64,000 nt of DNA, taken from positions 2,805,959 to 2,869,958 of the forward strand of contig CANTUZ010000020.1 of assembly GCA_947846985.1 (NCBI GenBank), given 5' to 3'. Shown piece after piece: positions 55,730-64,000 of this stretch. This stretch comes from Fratercula arctica. Its lineage: Eukaryota; Chordata; Aves; Charadriiformes; Alcidae. How positions within the stretch are numbered: position 1 is the first letter of the stretch; the number at the start of each line of letters is the position of its first letter. The notes under the pieces are model-generated. The model saw only the letters and a program-made list of their open reading frames with translations, had not been told where the DNA came from and searched no databases. The position numbers and the translations under genes were made by a program.

Positions 55730-56945
55730 TGGAGGAGGAGGCGATGGGAGAGCCTCCTGCCCTCGGCCCGCACAGAAAAAGGTTGCTGCCAGACCTTGGG
55801 ACTCGCCAGTGTTTTTCTTGTAAAGCTTGTTACAGTTTGTGTGATCGTGGAAGCAAAAAGCGCCTCGCAAAGGGAAAAAAAAAAAACCCGAACCCCATCC
55901 CGCCGCCCTGGGTGCGCTCGGGGGCGGCGCGGGAACGGCGGGACGCCGTGGGACCACCGCACGTGGAACAAATAGCTTTTAAAGGGAGAGAAAGACACAA
56001 AGAGAGGAAAAAAAAAAATAAATAAAAATTGAAACTCTTGGCTCCTGGGAGGTTTCCGTAGACAGCTCGTCCCGGCTCCCTTGGCTTGGTGGCGGCTGTC
56101 GGTGCAGCATTCCCGGCTCCTCCGCGATGAGTTGGGATGTGGGAGATGCTCCATGGTGGCTGCGGTGCTGCCTCCGGTTGTACCTGGCACCCGACCGCGC
56201 CGGTGCCTGCCGTGGGTGCTGCCGTGCCTCCGCCAGCCCCCGGCACGGAGGGGACTGTCACCAGTGGCCCAGCACTGGCTCACCCATGGCTGCTCGCTGG
56301 GCTGGGGGGGGGGAATTGGCTTTCTCTCCCGGTGGCTTCTTGGTGGCCGAAGGGGTTGTGATGCGGAGCCAGGCGGGGGGGGGGGGCGAGGACCCCCATC
56401 CCCTCTGCTGCAGCCCCCTCGGTGCAGGGACATAATTTGCCTTTAAAGCACTGGGGTTTTTTGGGGGGTCGGGGGGGAGGAATTTTATCTTTTGAAGAAG
56501 CTGGTTTCTATTTCCTTGGAGGGCAAAAGCCTCCTGTCCAGCTCCGCTGCTCGCAGGCGCTCGGGTGGCAGCCTGCACCCCATCCCTCCCCTCCCGTCTT
56601 TAAATGGGGGGGTTTATGGTTTATTTTGGGGTCCGTATGGGGAGGGAAAAAAAGAGCAGGTTTGGGATACTGCGGTTGGGAAAGCGAGTGGCCGGGTGTG
56701 AGCTGGCACCGTGGGTTTACAGCTCCTCGGCGAGGGGTTTTCCTGCAGCGCTCGCTGCCATGGGGAGGGGGGACATCGTGTCCCCACGCTGGGGCTGCTG
56801 CCACCACCTTGGCCATCGTCTCCCTCCCTCCTAAAGGGACGCCATCGCTACCGCGTGATGACAGCTTTCTGGTTGTTATTTTTCCTGTCTGTTCTTTGTA
56901 ATACCCCTGTTGGAGCTTGAAAATAAACGACTGAAAGAAAGAAAG
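55730..56945 (+). other. FKBP5: FKBP5 3' UTR
   Basis: Extends from the stop to about 20 bp after the AATAAA at 56922-56927. An earlier overlapping AATAAATAAA at about 56017-56026 could give a short form. Confidence 0.65.
56922..56927 (+). terminator. FKBP5: FKBP5 polyadenylation signal
   Basis: AATAAA after TTGTAATACCCCTGTTGGAG, immediately followed by an (AAAG)n repeat at about 56932-56962. Confidence 0.65.
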
Positions 56946-56962
56946 AAAGAAAGAAAAAGAAA

Positions 56963-58660
56963 AAAAAAAAAAGAAAAAAGTGCTTTTTCTCTGGATCTTG
57001 CTCAGCAAAGGGGGCGGCCGTGGGGAGGACGGGGCTGCTCTCTCCCCGGGGGGAGACACCCCCACTCCAGCGAGGGGGTCGTTAAGGAATTATTGGTGTC
57101 CCCAAGGACGATGTTGCCCATTTTTATCAGCATCGTTGTTCCCTGGAAAGCCAGGGAAGGGCCACCACGCCAGCCTTCGGAGATGCCTGGGATGAGGGAT
57201 GCTATTTTGGGCTTTCAGGTGGTTTTCCAGCCTAGGGGGGGTGTGTTTAGCCTGATGCTTTTTTTTTTTTTTTGCATGTGTATTTGGGTCCCCGGGGGGC
57301 ACCTTGGGGGCGTTTGTGCCCCTTGGCTGAGGGTGCAGAGCCCATGGGGATGGTGGGGCTGCCTGTCCCTCTCTTACCCCCCCCACCGCCACAATCTTGG
57401 GAGGATAAACCAGAATTTGGTTAAAATTCCTCCTCTCCAGTCCATCAGGTGGTACCTGGAGCATCATTTCTCAACCTGCTCCGGCTGCTCACCCAGGTCT
57501 CCGGTTTTACACCCCCCCGGGATGTCTCAAGGCCGGCAAAGCATCCCGGTGGGTGCTGCGAGACCCAGGGGCTCTGCGAAGAATTGGCGTTTTTTTTTTC
57601 ATGCAGGCAGGGCCAAAAAAAAAAAAATAAAAAAAAAATTCATTTGGGGGCAGCCCAAGCCACATTTTCCATAGGAAACAACCCTATAGGAAGAAAAAAA
57701 CAAACCAAACAAAAAAACTCCAAAAAAAACCCAAAACAAACCCAACCAAAAAACTTGTTTTGCAGTTTCTGGGTTTTCCCCCCTATTTTTAAGTAGGTTT
57801 TTGGCTTATTTCGCTGCGGTGCTTTTCTTCCCCTTGGAAGAGGAATGGAGCTGGGGCAGGTGATGGGATGCGGTTTGGAGATGAAAAGGGGAAAAGGGGG
57901 AAAAAGGGGATGGAATTTTGTAGCGGAGGCACCGAAACCTTCGCGGCGCTGGCGGGTCCCGGGTGCGCGGTGTTCAAATGCCACCTAGTGGCACTGGGCG
58001 GGGGGGGGGGGCGACAATGGGGCGATGGGGGGAGGTTTGGGGTGTCTATGGTGGGCTGGGCAAAGCCGAGGGGCCGGTGGGGGGGCACTGGGGCCACTGG
58101 GCTCGTCCGGCTTTGCAAGCGGAGAGCATCCGCAGGCAGCCTTGGGATGGGAATATGAACAGCTAAATACTAAGTGCTGTTAACAACGAGGTGGGGAGGG
58201 GGGGGCGGTGATGTGAAACCCATCACCCAAAGGGAACTGGGATCGTGGGACTGGGGTCGGAGCAGAGCGATGATCCGTAGGGAAGCCCTTAGCATCACCC
58301 GGACCAGAGATGCCACCGTCCCCTGCATGGGCTCCCCACGCAAACCAGCCCAAATCCTGCTTTTCTATCACCAAGATGACATTTTTGGGGTGGAAAAAAA
58401 GCACATCCAGGGAGGGTGACCCTAAAGGAGGTCAGGCAGTATCCCTCTGCCCACCCCAGCCTGGAGCCAGCAGTCCTGCCCTGCTGGGGACCCCACCCAG
58501 CCTGGGGGGAGCCCTGCACCCCCAAAAGGCACCCAGGGTCCCATTGACCCCCTGTGCCCCCCTGAGCTTCCATGGGAGGGGGCCCTTGTCCTGGGATTAC
58601 CATGCTGCCAGCTGCTCTCCCGGCAGGCCTGGCCGGCAACCCCTGAAATCCTATTACGGA
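56963..58660. other. FKBP5-TULP1 intergenic sequence
   Basis: Mixed GC-rich sequence with A-rich tracts at 57615-57640 and 57690-57750. No exon supported. Confidence 0.5.
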
Positions 58661-58912
58661 GTTGCAGGAGAAATAAAAAGTTAATCATCTCCTTCACCTG
58701 CTCTTCCTCCTCCTCCTCCTCCCACCACAGGGGTATGTGGAGGCAGCCGAGCCGATACTGCCCGGCCCCTGGGACCGTTGGCACCGTGGCTGAGCCCATG
58801 GATCGGGCCCCGGCCTGGTAGGGGCTGCAGCGCCGGGGGGGGTCAGCGGCCGGTGCCGGGGCAGGGGGAGGGAGGTTGGGGCAGGGAAGAAGGAGCCATC
58901 CCGCTGGGAGCC
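58661..58912 (+). promoter_or_regulatory. TULP1: TULP1 promoter region and 5' UTR (inferred)
   Basis: Sequence directly before the TULP1 ATG. It contains TTAATC at 58681-58686, a CRX/OTX-like half site, a short CTC/CCT repeat at 58703-58721 and GC-rich sequence toward the ATG. No TATA box seen. Confidence 0.4.
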
Positions 58913-58959
58913 ATGCCGCTGCAGACGGAGATCCTGCGCGAGGTCTGGGCCGCTGAGAG
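58913..58959 (+). CDS. TULP1: TULP1 exon 1
   Basis: [15 protein letters not shown] plus two bases, GTGAGT donor. Confidence 0.93.
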
Positions 58960-61739
58960 GTGAGTGTCGGCGGGCAGGACGCGACCCCCGGGGGGGTGGG
59001 CGACGTGCTGGGCATCCCCATCTGACCTTTTTCAGCGCCTTTTCAGACCTTTCAGCGCCTTTTTCTCCTATTTTCAGTTTAAATGCAATTTAATGAGTTG
59101 TTTTATCAGTTTTGTTGGGGTCCGGGGGTTGGTGCGATGATGCTCATTGGCTTACAGAGAGGAAGATGGTTTGTTGGGGGGTGTGGGGGTGTGTGTGTGG
59201 GTGTGTGTGTGTGTGTGTGGGTGTGTGTCCCCAAATTAGCCTCACCCTTGGCCATGGCAGAGCCCATCCCGGGCTCCCTGCTCAGAACGATGCTGTCGGC
59301 CGAGCTCAACCCAGTTGAGACACCGGCGGCTGCTTCTGGAGCCAAACGAAAGGCTGATCATCCCCCCCCCCCCCCAAAAAATTGAGGTGGTGCTTGGCCA
59401 GAGGCTCTCAGCCCCCCAGGAGCCGCGGAGGGGCTGGAAGCCCTGACCCCTTTGCTTTCTGTGCCACACAGCCCCAGCGAGGAGCCGGGCAGCCCCCAGC
59501 TGCACAAACCCAAGCAGGTGAGAAAAAACACACCACACACCCCCCCCTGTCCCCGTCCCCCCTTCCCCGGTGCCGCTGTCCCCTGCTGTGGGCTGTCCCC
59601 AAGGGCTGGGGACATCGGAGACCCCCAAACCCCGTCCCCACACCGACATCAACTTAGCACTGGGCGAGCTGCTCTGTTGGGGTGCTGCAGACACGGGTGG
59701 GGGGCATGAGCTTTTGGGGACCCCCTCTTCCAGAGCAGGTGGGTAGAGGAAAAATCCCACAGCCCCCCCCTGTTCCTTCCAACCCCCCCTCTCCATCACT
59801 TCGAATTACCCCATCAGGTGGGTTCTCAGTTCCTAATTAATGCTTTAATTAAGCCTCTCAGTTAAGCCATCAGCCGTGACTCACTTTCCCCAGGCTGTGA
59901 CCCCAAAGGCCGGACCCCCCCCCCTCACTGTGTTTCGGCACAGCCCTTGGGTACCCCCCGGCCCCCCCCAGGGGTCTCACCAGTTATTTCATCAATCACC
60001 TGATTTAATCAGCAGCCCCTCCTAAAGGGCTTCGTTAAGTAATGAAGCAAGTGGCCATCCTCCCCCCAGCTGCTTAAGGGATTAAAGGATGCGAAGGAGC
60101 TTTTCTGGGTGAGCTGATGACATGGAAGAAACCAGTCGGTTCCCAGCTCCACTGCGGGACCCCCAGCTTCCCCCCCTCCCCCCAGCGAAATCCACAGCAC
60201 TGGGATCCAGACGGATCCCCCCTTTGGCAAAACACTGTCACCCATTGCGCTGGGACATCCCGGAGGGACGAAACTCCTGCGAGGGGGAAGGTGCTTTGTT
60301 GGGTGGTGGATGCTCTGGTACAACTGGATTTGCTTCAATCACTTTCCGAGGGCCCTGAGCTGACACCCACTCCCCAAGTAGCTCCCATCCGCAGTCAAGC
60401 GCTGCCCCACATGCTTCCTGGTTGGTAAATCGGGGATATTTATAGCCCCGGCTAACCGGGATTAGGTGTTGCTGTGCCTAATCCCCCCCGCTCCTGCTGA
60501 CCTCCATCCCGGCTCCTTGGCTTCGGCAGGAGCCTTTTGCGTGGGCGAGAGGAGATGGAGGTGTGGAACCGCGCTGCCTGCCCGTCCCCATGTCCCCTGG
60601 CCCAGCTCAGGTCCCCTGGGATGCCCACCAAGAGATGAGCCGGTGCCCGGGGTGGCTCCTGGCTGGTGTCCCCATGGCACAGGGTGGCTTGTCCCTCCAT
60701 GCTGGCATGGTCCATGGTGTCGGGACAGCACCAGCATCACATCCCTTGTCCCCCGGGCTGGCATGTTGCTGTCTGTCCCGGCGCTGACACTGTCACATCT
60801 GTCCGCTAACAGCCTTTTCTCTTTTCTTCCCTCTGCCTTCCCCGGGGGGCTGCCCCATGGTAAGTCGCTCCCTTTGGGCTCGTTTGAAGGTGCGAGCGTG
60901 TCCCTGTCCCCGGCACGGGTCCCCTGTCCTCCCACACAGGGCGGGGGAAAAGCCCAGCTGTATTTCGGAGAGGGAGCCGGTGCTGTGGGAGCAGGGGTTG
61001 TCTTGCAAAGGGAAAAGGGGATTTAGGGCCGGCATCGTCTCCGCAGCACCGGCCGCGGGGGCAGAAGGGGAAGAAGAAGCGGCAGGAGCCCACGCTGGAG
61101 CCCGAGGCCAAGCCCCGGCGGCTGCGGGTGAAGAAACCCGGTGAGGCGGGGGCTGCAGAGGAGCCCCGTGCCCCGGCACAGGGTAAGGACGGACCCCCCC
61201 AGCTCCCATGGACCCCCCATGGCCCCATCCCGCACCTCCAGTGCTCTCCATCGTGGGCATTGCTTGAAACACGTAGGGGTGAAGAAGTTGAGGAAGAAGA
61301 AGGAGGAGAAGGGGGAGGAGGAGAGCGATAAGGACCCCTACTCCAAAGTCCCCAAGGAGCCACGGAAAAAGAAGGAGAGCCCTGTCCCCCGCTCCCGCGC
61401 GGCCAAGGGCCCCAAGAAGCAGCAAGGTGTGTGTGTGGGGGGGTTAGCACCCACCCCTCTGTGGCACTTGCTTGTGTCCCCTCGTGTCCCTGTGCACCAC
61501 GTCCCACCGGTGCCATCGATGGTCCCGGTGTCTGCAGGGGCTCTGCACATCCCTGGGGGGGGCTTTTTGGCCAAAAGCCAGCTACGAGGAAAGGGGATGT
61601 GGCAGGGGACCCGCGTGTGTGGCATCGGATGGGGAGCTGGGATCGAGGAGGGGGGGGGGGACATGGTCCCTGGGGATGTGGCAGTCGGTGGCTGGCCGGT
61701 GCCACCAGCTCCCGGGACATCAAAGATGGGGCTGGTGGG

Positions 61740-61782
<43 letters not shown>

Positions 61783-63604
61783 GGTGGGGGATGTGTGTGT
61801 GTGTGTGTGTGTGTCCCGCCCCCGGCACCCCGGGGCTCAGCCGCGAGATGGCGGTGTGACTTCGCACGCCGTGTCCGGCACTGGCCACCTCCAACGTGCC
61901 GCTGGCCACTGCCGCTGGCCCGGGCACCCACGGCCCCAGCACCCTGGCCGTGGTGGGATGGGTGCCCAGCCCGGCCGGCGCTGCCGGGGATGTTCCCGTC
62001 TCGCAAACCACGGGGCTGCGGGTCCCCGACGCGAGAGGCCATCGCGTTGCTGATGCCATCGTGTCCCCTCTGGGCAGAGGCAGCCGAGGGCTCGGAGGAT
62101 GAGGAGGAGGAAGAGGAGGTGGAAAATAAAGACCCACCAAAAAAGCTGAAGAAGAAGCTGCCCAAAGACCCCGCCTCGGGCGAGAGCCGGGAGAAGAAGC
62201 TGAAGCCAAAGGGTGAGTGTCCCGGGGACAGGGACAGCTCAATCCGGGCTCCGTTGTCACTTGCATCCATCCTTGCTGGGATGATGGGACAGCCTGTGTC
62301 CTGTCCCCATCACTGTCCTGGGGGGCTCGGGGGCAATCACCCCACCTCCATGCAGTCTCCCCCCGGCTCAGCCCTTCTTGCTGCCTCCCCCTTGCCACCT
62401 CCCTGTCCCCTGTCACCGCCTGTCCCCACGCCTCATCGGCTCCTCTGTCCTGCCAGGAGACAAGAGCGACCCCGATGGCAAAGCCAAACCTGCCAAAAGC
62501 ACCAAGAAGGAGTCCATGTCCATGTTCCAGGTGAATGAGGAGAAGAAGGAGAAGAAAAGCAAGAAGAAAGGTACAGGGCAAGTGTGTGGGGGGGTGGCAG
62601 CCAGTCCTGCTGCCCCACGGCATCACCCCAAGCCAGCAGTACCTGGTGCCGCATGACAGTGTCCCCCCCCCAGCCGCCACCAGCAGTGACGAGGAGGATG
62701 ATTCCGATGCCAGCACCAAACCCATCAGGTCGGAGAAGAAGAAAAACCCGGCATCCCTCTTCCAGACTGGTGGGGACCCCCCCAAGGAGAAGAAAACCAA
62801 AAAGAAAGGTGAGAGGCCGGCACCGGTGATGCGCTGCGGGGTGGTGGGTGCCGGAGGGGCTTGGGGCGGGGTGGGGGGGGGTGTGTGTGCGGGTGAGCCT
62901 GGCCACGCAGAGTGGGGCTATGGTCGATGGCGTTGCTGTGGGTCTGCGCTGAGCCCAGTTTGGGGGTTCGGCAGAGTCAGGGTCTTCCCCCCCTCTGTGC
63001 CCCTGCCCGTTCCTGCCCTCAGCCCCTCCCAAAGCGGCCGAGAGCGAGGAGGAGACCCCGGAGACTCCGCAGAAAAACTCCAACAAGAAGGGCAAAGGGA
63101 AGAAATCAAAGAAGGTACGAACCCCCCCGCACCTCGGAGCTGCGGGGGTCCCCCGGGGGACCCAAAGTGGGCCCGGGGGGGGTGTGTGTGGATCATTCCC
63201 TGGAGAAACCCGCAGAGCACCGTCCCCAAAACTGCAGCCCTGGGGGGGATCAGGAGCAAGGAGCAGTGAGCTGGGAAAGGAGGGGAGGTCCTGGGGGGGT
63301 TTGGCTTTGGGGTCACCATCCCCCCTTGCGTTGCAGGCAAAGGAGAAGAGGCCCCCATCCCTGAGCTGGGAAAGGAGGGGAGGTCCTGGGGGGGTTGGCT
63401 TTGGGGTCATCATCCCCCCTTGCATTGCAGGCCAAGGAGGAGAGGCCCCCGTCGCCCGTCATTGAGGTGGACAACCTGGAGGAGTTCGTGCTGCAGCCGG
63501 CGCCGCAGGGGGTGACCGTCAAGTGCCGGGTGACACGGGACAAGAAGGGGATGGACCGGGGGCTTTACCCCACCTATTACCTCCACTTGGATAACGACAA
63601 GAAG
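58913..63604 (+). CDS. TULP1: TUB-like protein 1, first nine coding exons (gene continues past the edge)
   Basis: TULP1 is a photoreceptor protein that binds phosphoinositides through a C-terminal tubby domain and helps move rhodopsin and other proteins to the outer segment. The ATG at 58913 reads [15 protein letters not shown], like human MPLRDETLREVWASD. Exons 58913-58959, 59472-59517, 61047-61140 (or -61182), 61277-61426, 62078-62212, 62457-62570, 62674-62808, 63023-63114 and 63431-63604 give 329 or 343 residues. Residues 30-270 are Lys/Glu-rich and disordered, as in the family. The last exon starts the tubby domain ([35 protein letters not shown]). The rest of the domain lies beyond 64000. 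TUB and TULP3 differ at the N-terminus and in gene context. Confidence 0.93.
59181..59228. repeat. (GT)n-type repeat, TULP1 intron 1
   Basis: Interrupted GTGTGTGTG array. Confidence 0.85.
59472..59517 (+). CDS. TULP1: TULP1 exon 2
   Basis: Acceptor CCACACAG; residues [16 protein letters not shown], phase 0 end, GTGAGA donor. Confidence 0.88.
59820..60060. promoter_or_regulatory. TULP1: AT-rich homeodomain-motif cluster, TULP1 intron 2
   Basis: Contains CTAATTAATGCTTTAATTAA at 59834-59853, plus TTAAGCC repeats and GATTTAATCAG at about 60001-60011, in otherwise GC-rich sequence. A possible enhancer. Confidence 0.35.
60458..60485. promoter_or_regulatory. TULP1: Paired inverted CRX/OTX-type sites in TULP1 intron 2
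   Basis: GGGATTAGG at 60458-60466 and its exact reverse complement CCTAATCCC at 60477-60485, separated by 10 bp. GGATTA/TAATCC is the core recognised by CRX and OTX2, which drive photoreceptor genes. Function is inferred. Confidence 0.5.
61047..61140 (+). CDS. TULP1: TULP1 exon 3, with alternative donor
   Basis: Acceptor TCTCCGCAG; residues [20 protein letters not shown] to LRVKKP. Donor GTGAGG at 61141. A second donor GTAAGG at 61183 keeps the same phase and adds 14 residues. Confidence 0.85.
61277..61426 (+). CDS. TULP1: TULP1 exon 4
   Basis: Acceptor CACGTAG; residues [19 protein letters not shown] to GPKKQQ; phase 1 at both ends; donor GTGTGT. The intron after it holds two (GT)n arrays. 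Confidence 0.88.
61741..61814. repeat. Two (GT)n microsatellites, TULP1 intron 4
   Basis: (GT)n at about 61741-61778 and 61792-61814, separated by CCCGGTGGGGGA. Confidence 0.92.
62078..62212 (+). CDS. TULP1: TULP1 exon 5
   Basis: Residues [19 protein letters not shown] to REKKLKPK; 135 nt, phase 1-1. Confidence 0.92.
62457..62570 (+). CDS. TULP1: TULP1 exon 6
   Basis: Residues [18 protein letters not shown] to [17 protein letters not shown]; 114 nt, phase 1-1. Its end resembles the end of exon 7. Confidence 0.92.
62674..62808 (+). CDS. TULP1: TULP1 exon 7
   Basis: Residues [18 protein letters not shown] to [18 protein letters not shown]; 135 nt, phase 1-1. Confidence 0.92.
63023..63114 (+). 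CDS. TULP1: TULP1 exon 8
   Basis: Residues [17 protein letters not shown] to GKGKKSKK; phase 0 end, GTACGA donor. Confidence 0.92.
63267..63455 (+). repeat. TULP1: 95-bp tandem duplication spanning the TULP1 exon 9 acceptor
   Basis: Copies 63267-63361 and 63362-63455 share TGAGCTGGGAAAGGAGGGGA, the polypyrimidine stretch, the TTGCAG acceptor and the exon start G(C)CAAGGAG. They differ at a few bases and one indel. Acceptors end at 63336 and 63430. Confidence 0.93.
63431..63604 (+). CDS. TULP1: TULP1 exon 9 (start of tubby domain)
   Basis: Residues [18 protein letters not shown] to [10 protein letters not shown]; human has AKEERAPSPPVEVDEPREF here. GTGAGC donor. Its first 25 nt and acceptor are duplicated 94 bp upstream. 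Confidence 0.95.
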
Positions 63605-63747
63605 GTGAGCCGGGGCAGGGACCCCCGGGGCTCTGCGCCCACCCTGGGGAACACCTTCAGGGTTGTGGGGGGATGTCTGCCTGCGTCCCACCGTGGTCGG
63701 GGGGCCTGGATGGGGCTGCTCCCCCTGCCTTGCAATTCCTCTTGGGA

Positions 63748-64000
63748 ATCACAGAATCCCAGAGTGGTGGGGGTTGGAAGGGACCTCTGGAGATCACCAC
63801 CTCCACCCCCCTGCCAGAGCAGGGTCACCCAGAGCAGGTGGCACAGGAACGCGTCCAGGCAGGTTTGGGATGTCTCCAGAGACAGAGACTCCCCCACCTC
63901 TCTGGGCAGCCTGTGCCAGGGCTCTGCCGCCCTCACAGGAAAGAAGTTCCTCCTCGTGTTGAGATGGAACTTCCCATGGTCAAGTTTGTGCCCATTACCC
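63748..64000 (-). mobile_element. CR1 LINE 3' fragment, cut by the window edge
   Basis: GAATCACAGAATCCCAGAGT then GGGGGTTGGAAGGGACCTCT, a CR1 tail of another subfamily, in TULP1 intron 9. It continues beyond 64000. Confidence 0.85.

Noticed and set aside
61141..62538. 465-residue plus-strand frame across TULP1 introns
   Set aside because: Contains real exons 4 and 5 but reads through introns and (GT)n repeats; its start is GTG in the exon 3 region.
60806..62800. 664-residue minus-strand frame opposite TULP1
   Set aside because: Antisense shadow of Lys/Glu-rich exons and (GT)n repeats (poly-His-Thr); no domain.
63337..63361. First-copy acceptor and exon start as an extra TULP1 microexon
   Set aside because: No convincing donor follows, and use as an exon extension shifts the frame; treated as a duplicate.

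Overview
This window looks like a gene-rich, GC-rich piece of a bird genome, probably a microchromosome. The evidence is several CR1 LINE copies (truncated at the 5' end, sharing the neoavian-type 3' tail), short introns, many GC-rich minisatellites and long G/C homopolymers. The gene order SRPK1 - LHFPL5 - CLPS - (ARMC12 position) - FKBP5 - TULP1, with its relative strands, matches the human 6p21.31 block. The species cannot be named from the sequence.

Layout: 1-3335 is the last intron, last coding exon and 3' UTR of SRPK1 (+). LHFPL5 (-) runs from about 9.9 kb down to about 3.4 kb and ends tail-to-tail with SRPK1. A minisatellite (9.9-11.3 kb) and a CR1 copy separate it from CLPS (colipase, +, 12955-13952), a complete three-exon gene with a TATA box. 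On the minus strand at 14.3-15.4 kb are exon-like fragments resembling ARMC12, at the ARMC12/CLPSL position, with apparent frameshifts and missing exons. From 15.4 to 24.0 kb there is mainly simple and tandem repeat sequence. A CpG-rich promoter at 24.7-24.97 kb probably starts FKBP5 (+). Intron 1 is 14.5 kb and full of minisatellites. The ten coding exons lie between 39517 and 55729 and give a 457-residue protein, the human length. TULP1 (+) starts at 58913. Its first nine coding exons (329 or 343 residues, up to the first tubby-domain exon) are present, and the gene runs off the right edge.

The genes are not one pathway. SRPK1 is an SR-protein kinase, LHFPL5 a hair-cell mechanotransduction subunit, CLPS the pancreatic lipase cofactor, FKBP5 the HSP90 co-chaperone of steroid receptors, and TULP1 a photoreceptor trafficking protein. 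The most useful observations are regulatory or structural: a perfect consensus glucocorticoid response element in FKBP5 intron 5, a GC-AG intron in FKBP5, an uninterrupted 585-nt pyrimidine tract in FKBP5 intron 7, Ala119 in the FK1 loop, a 95-bp tandem duplication that copies a TULP1 splice acceptor, and paired CRX-type sites in TULP1 intron 2. I found no clearly new biological system, no CRISPR array and no recognisable RNA gene.
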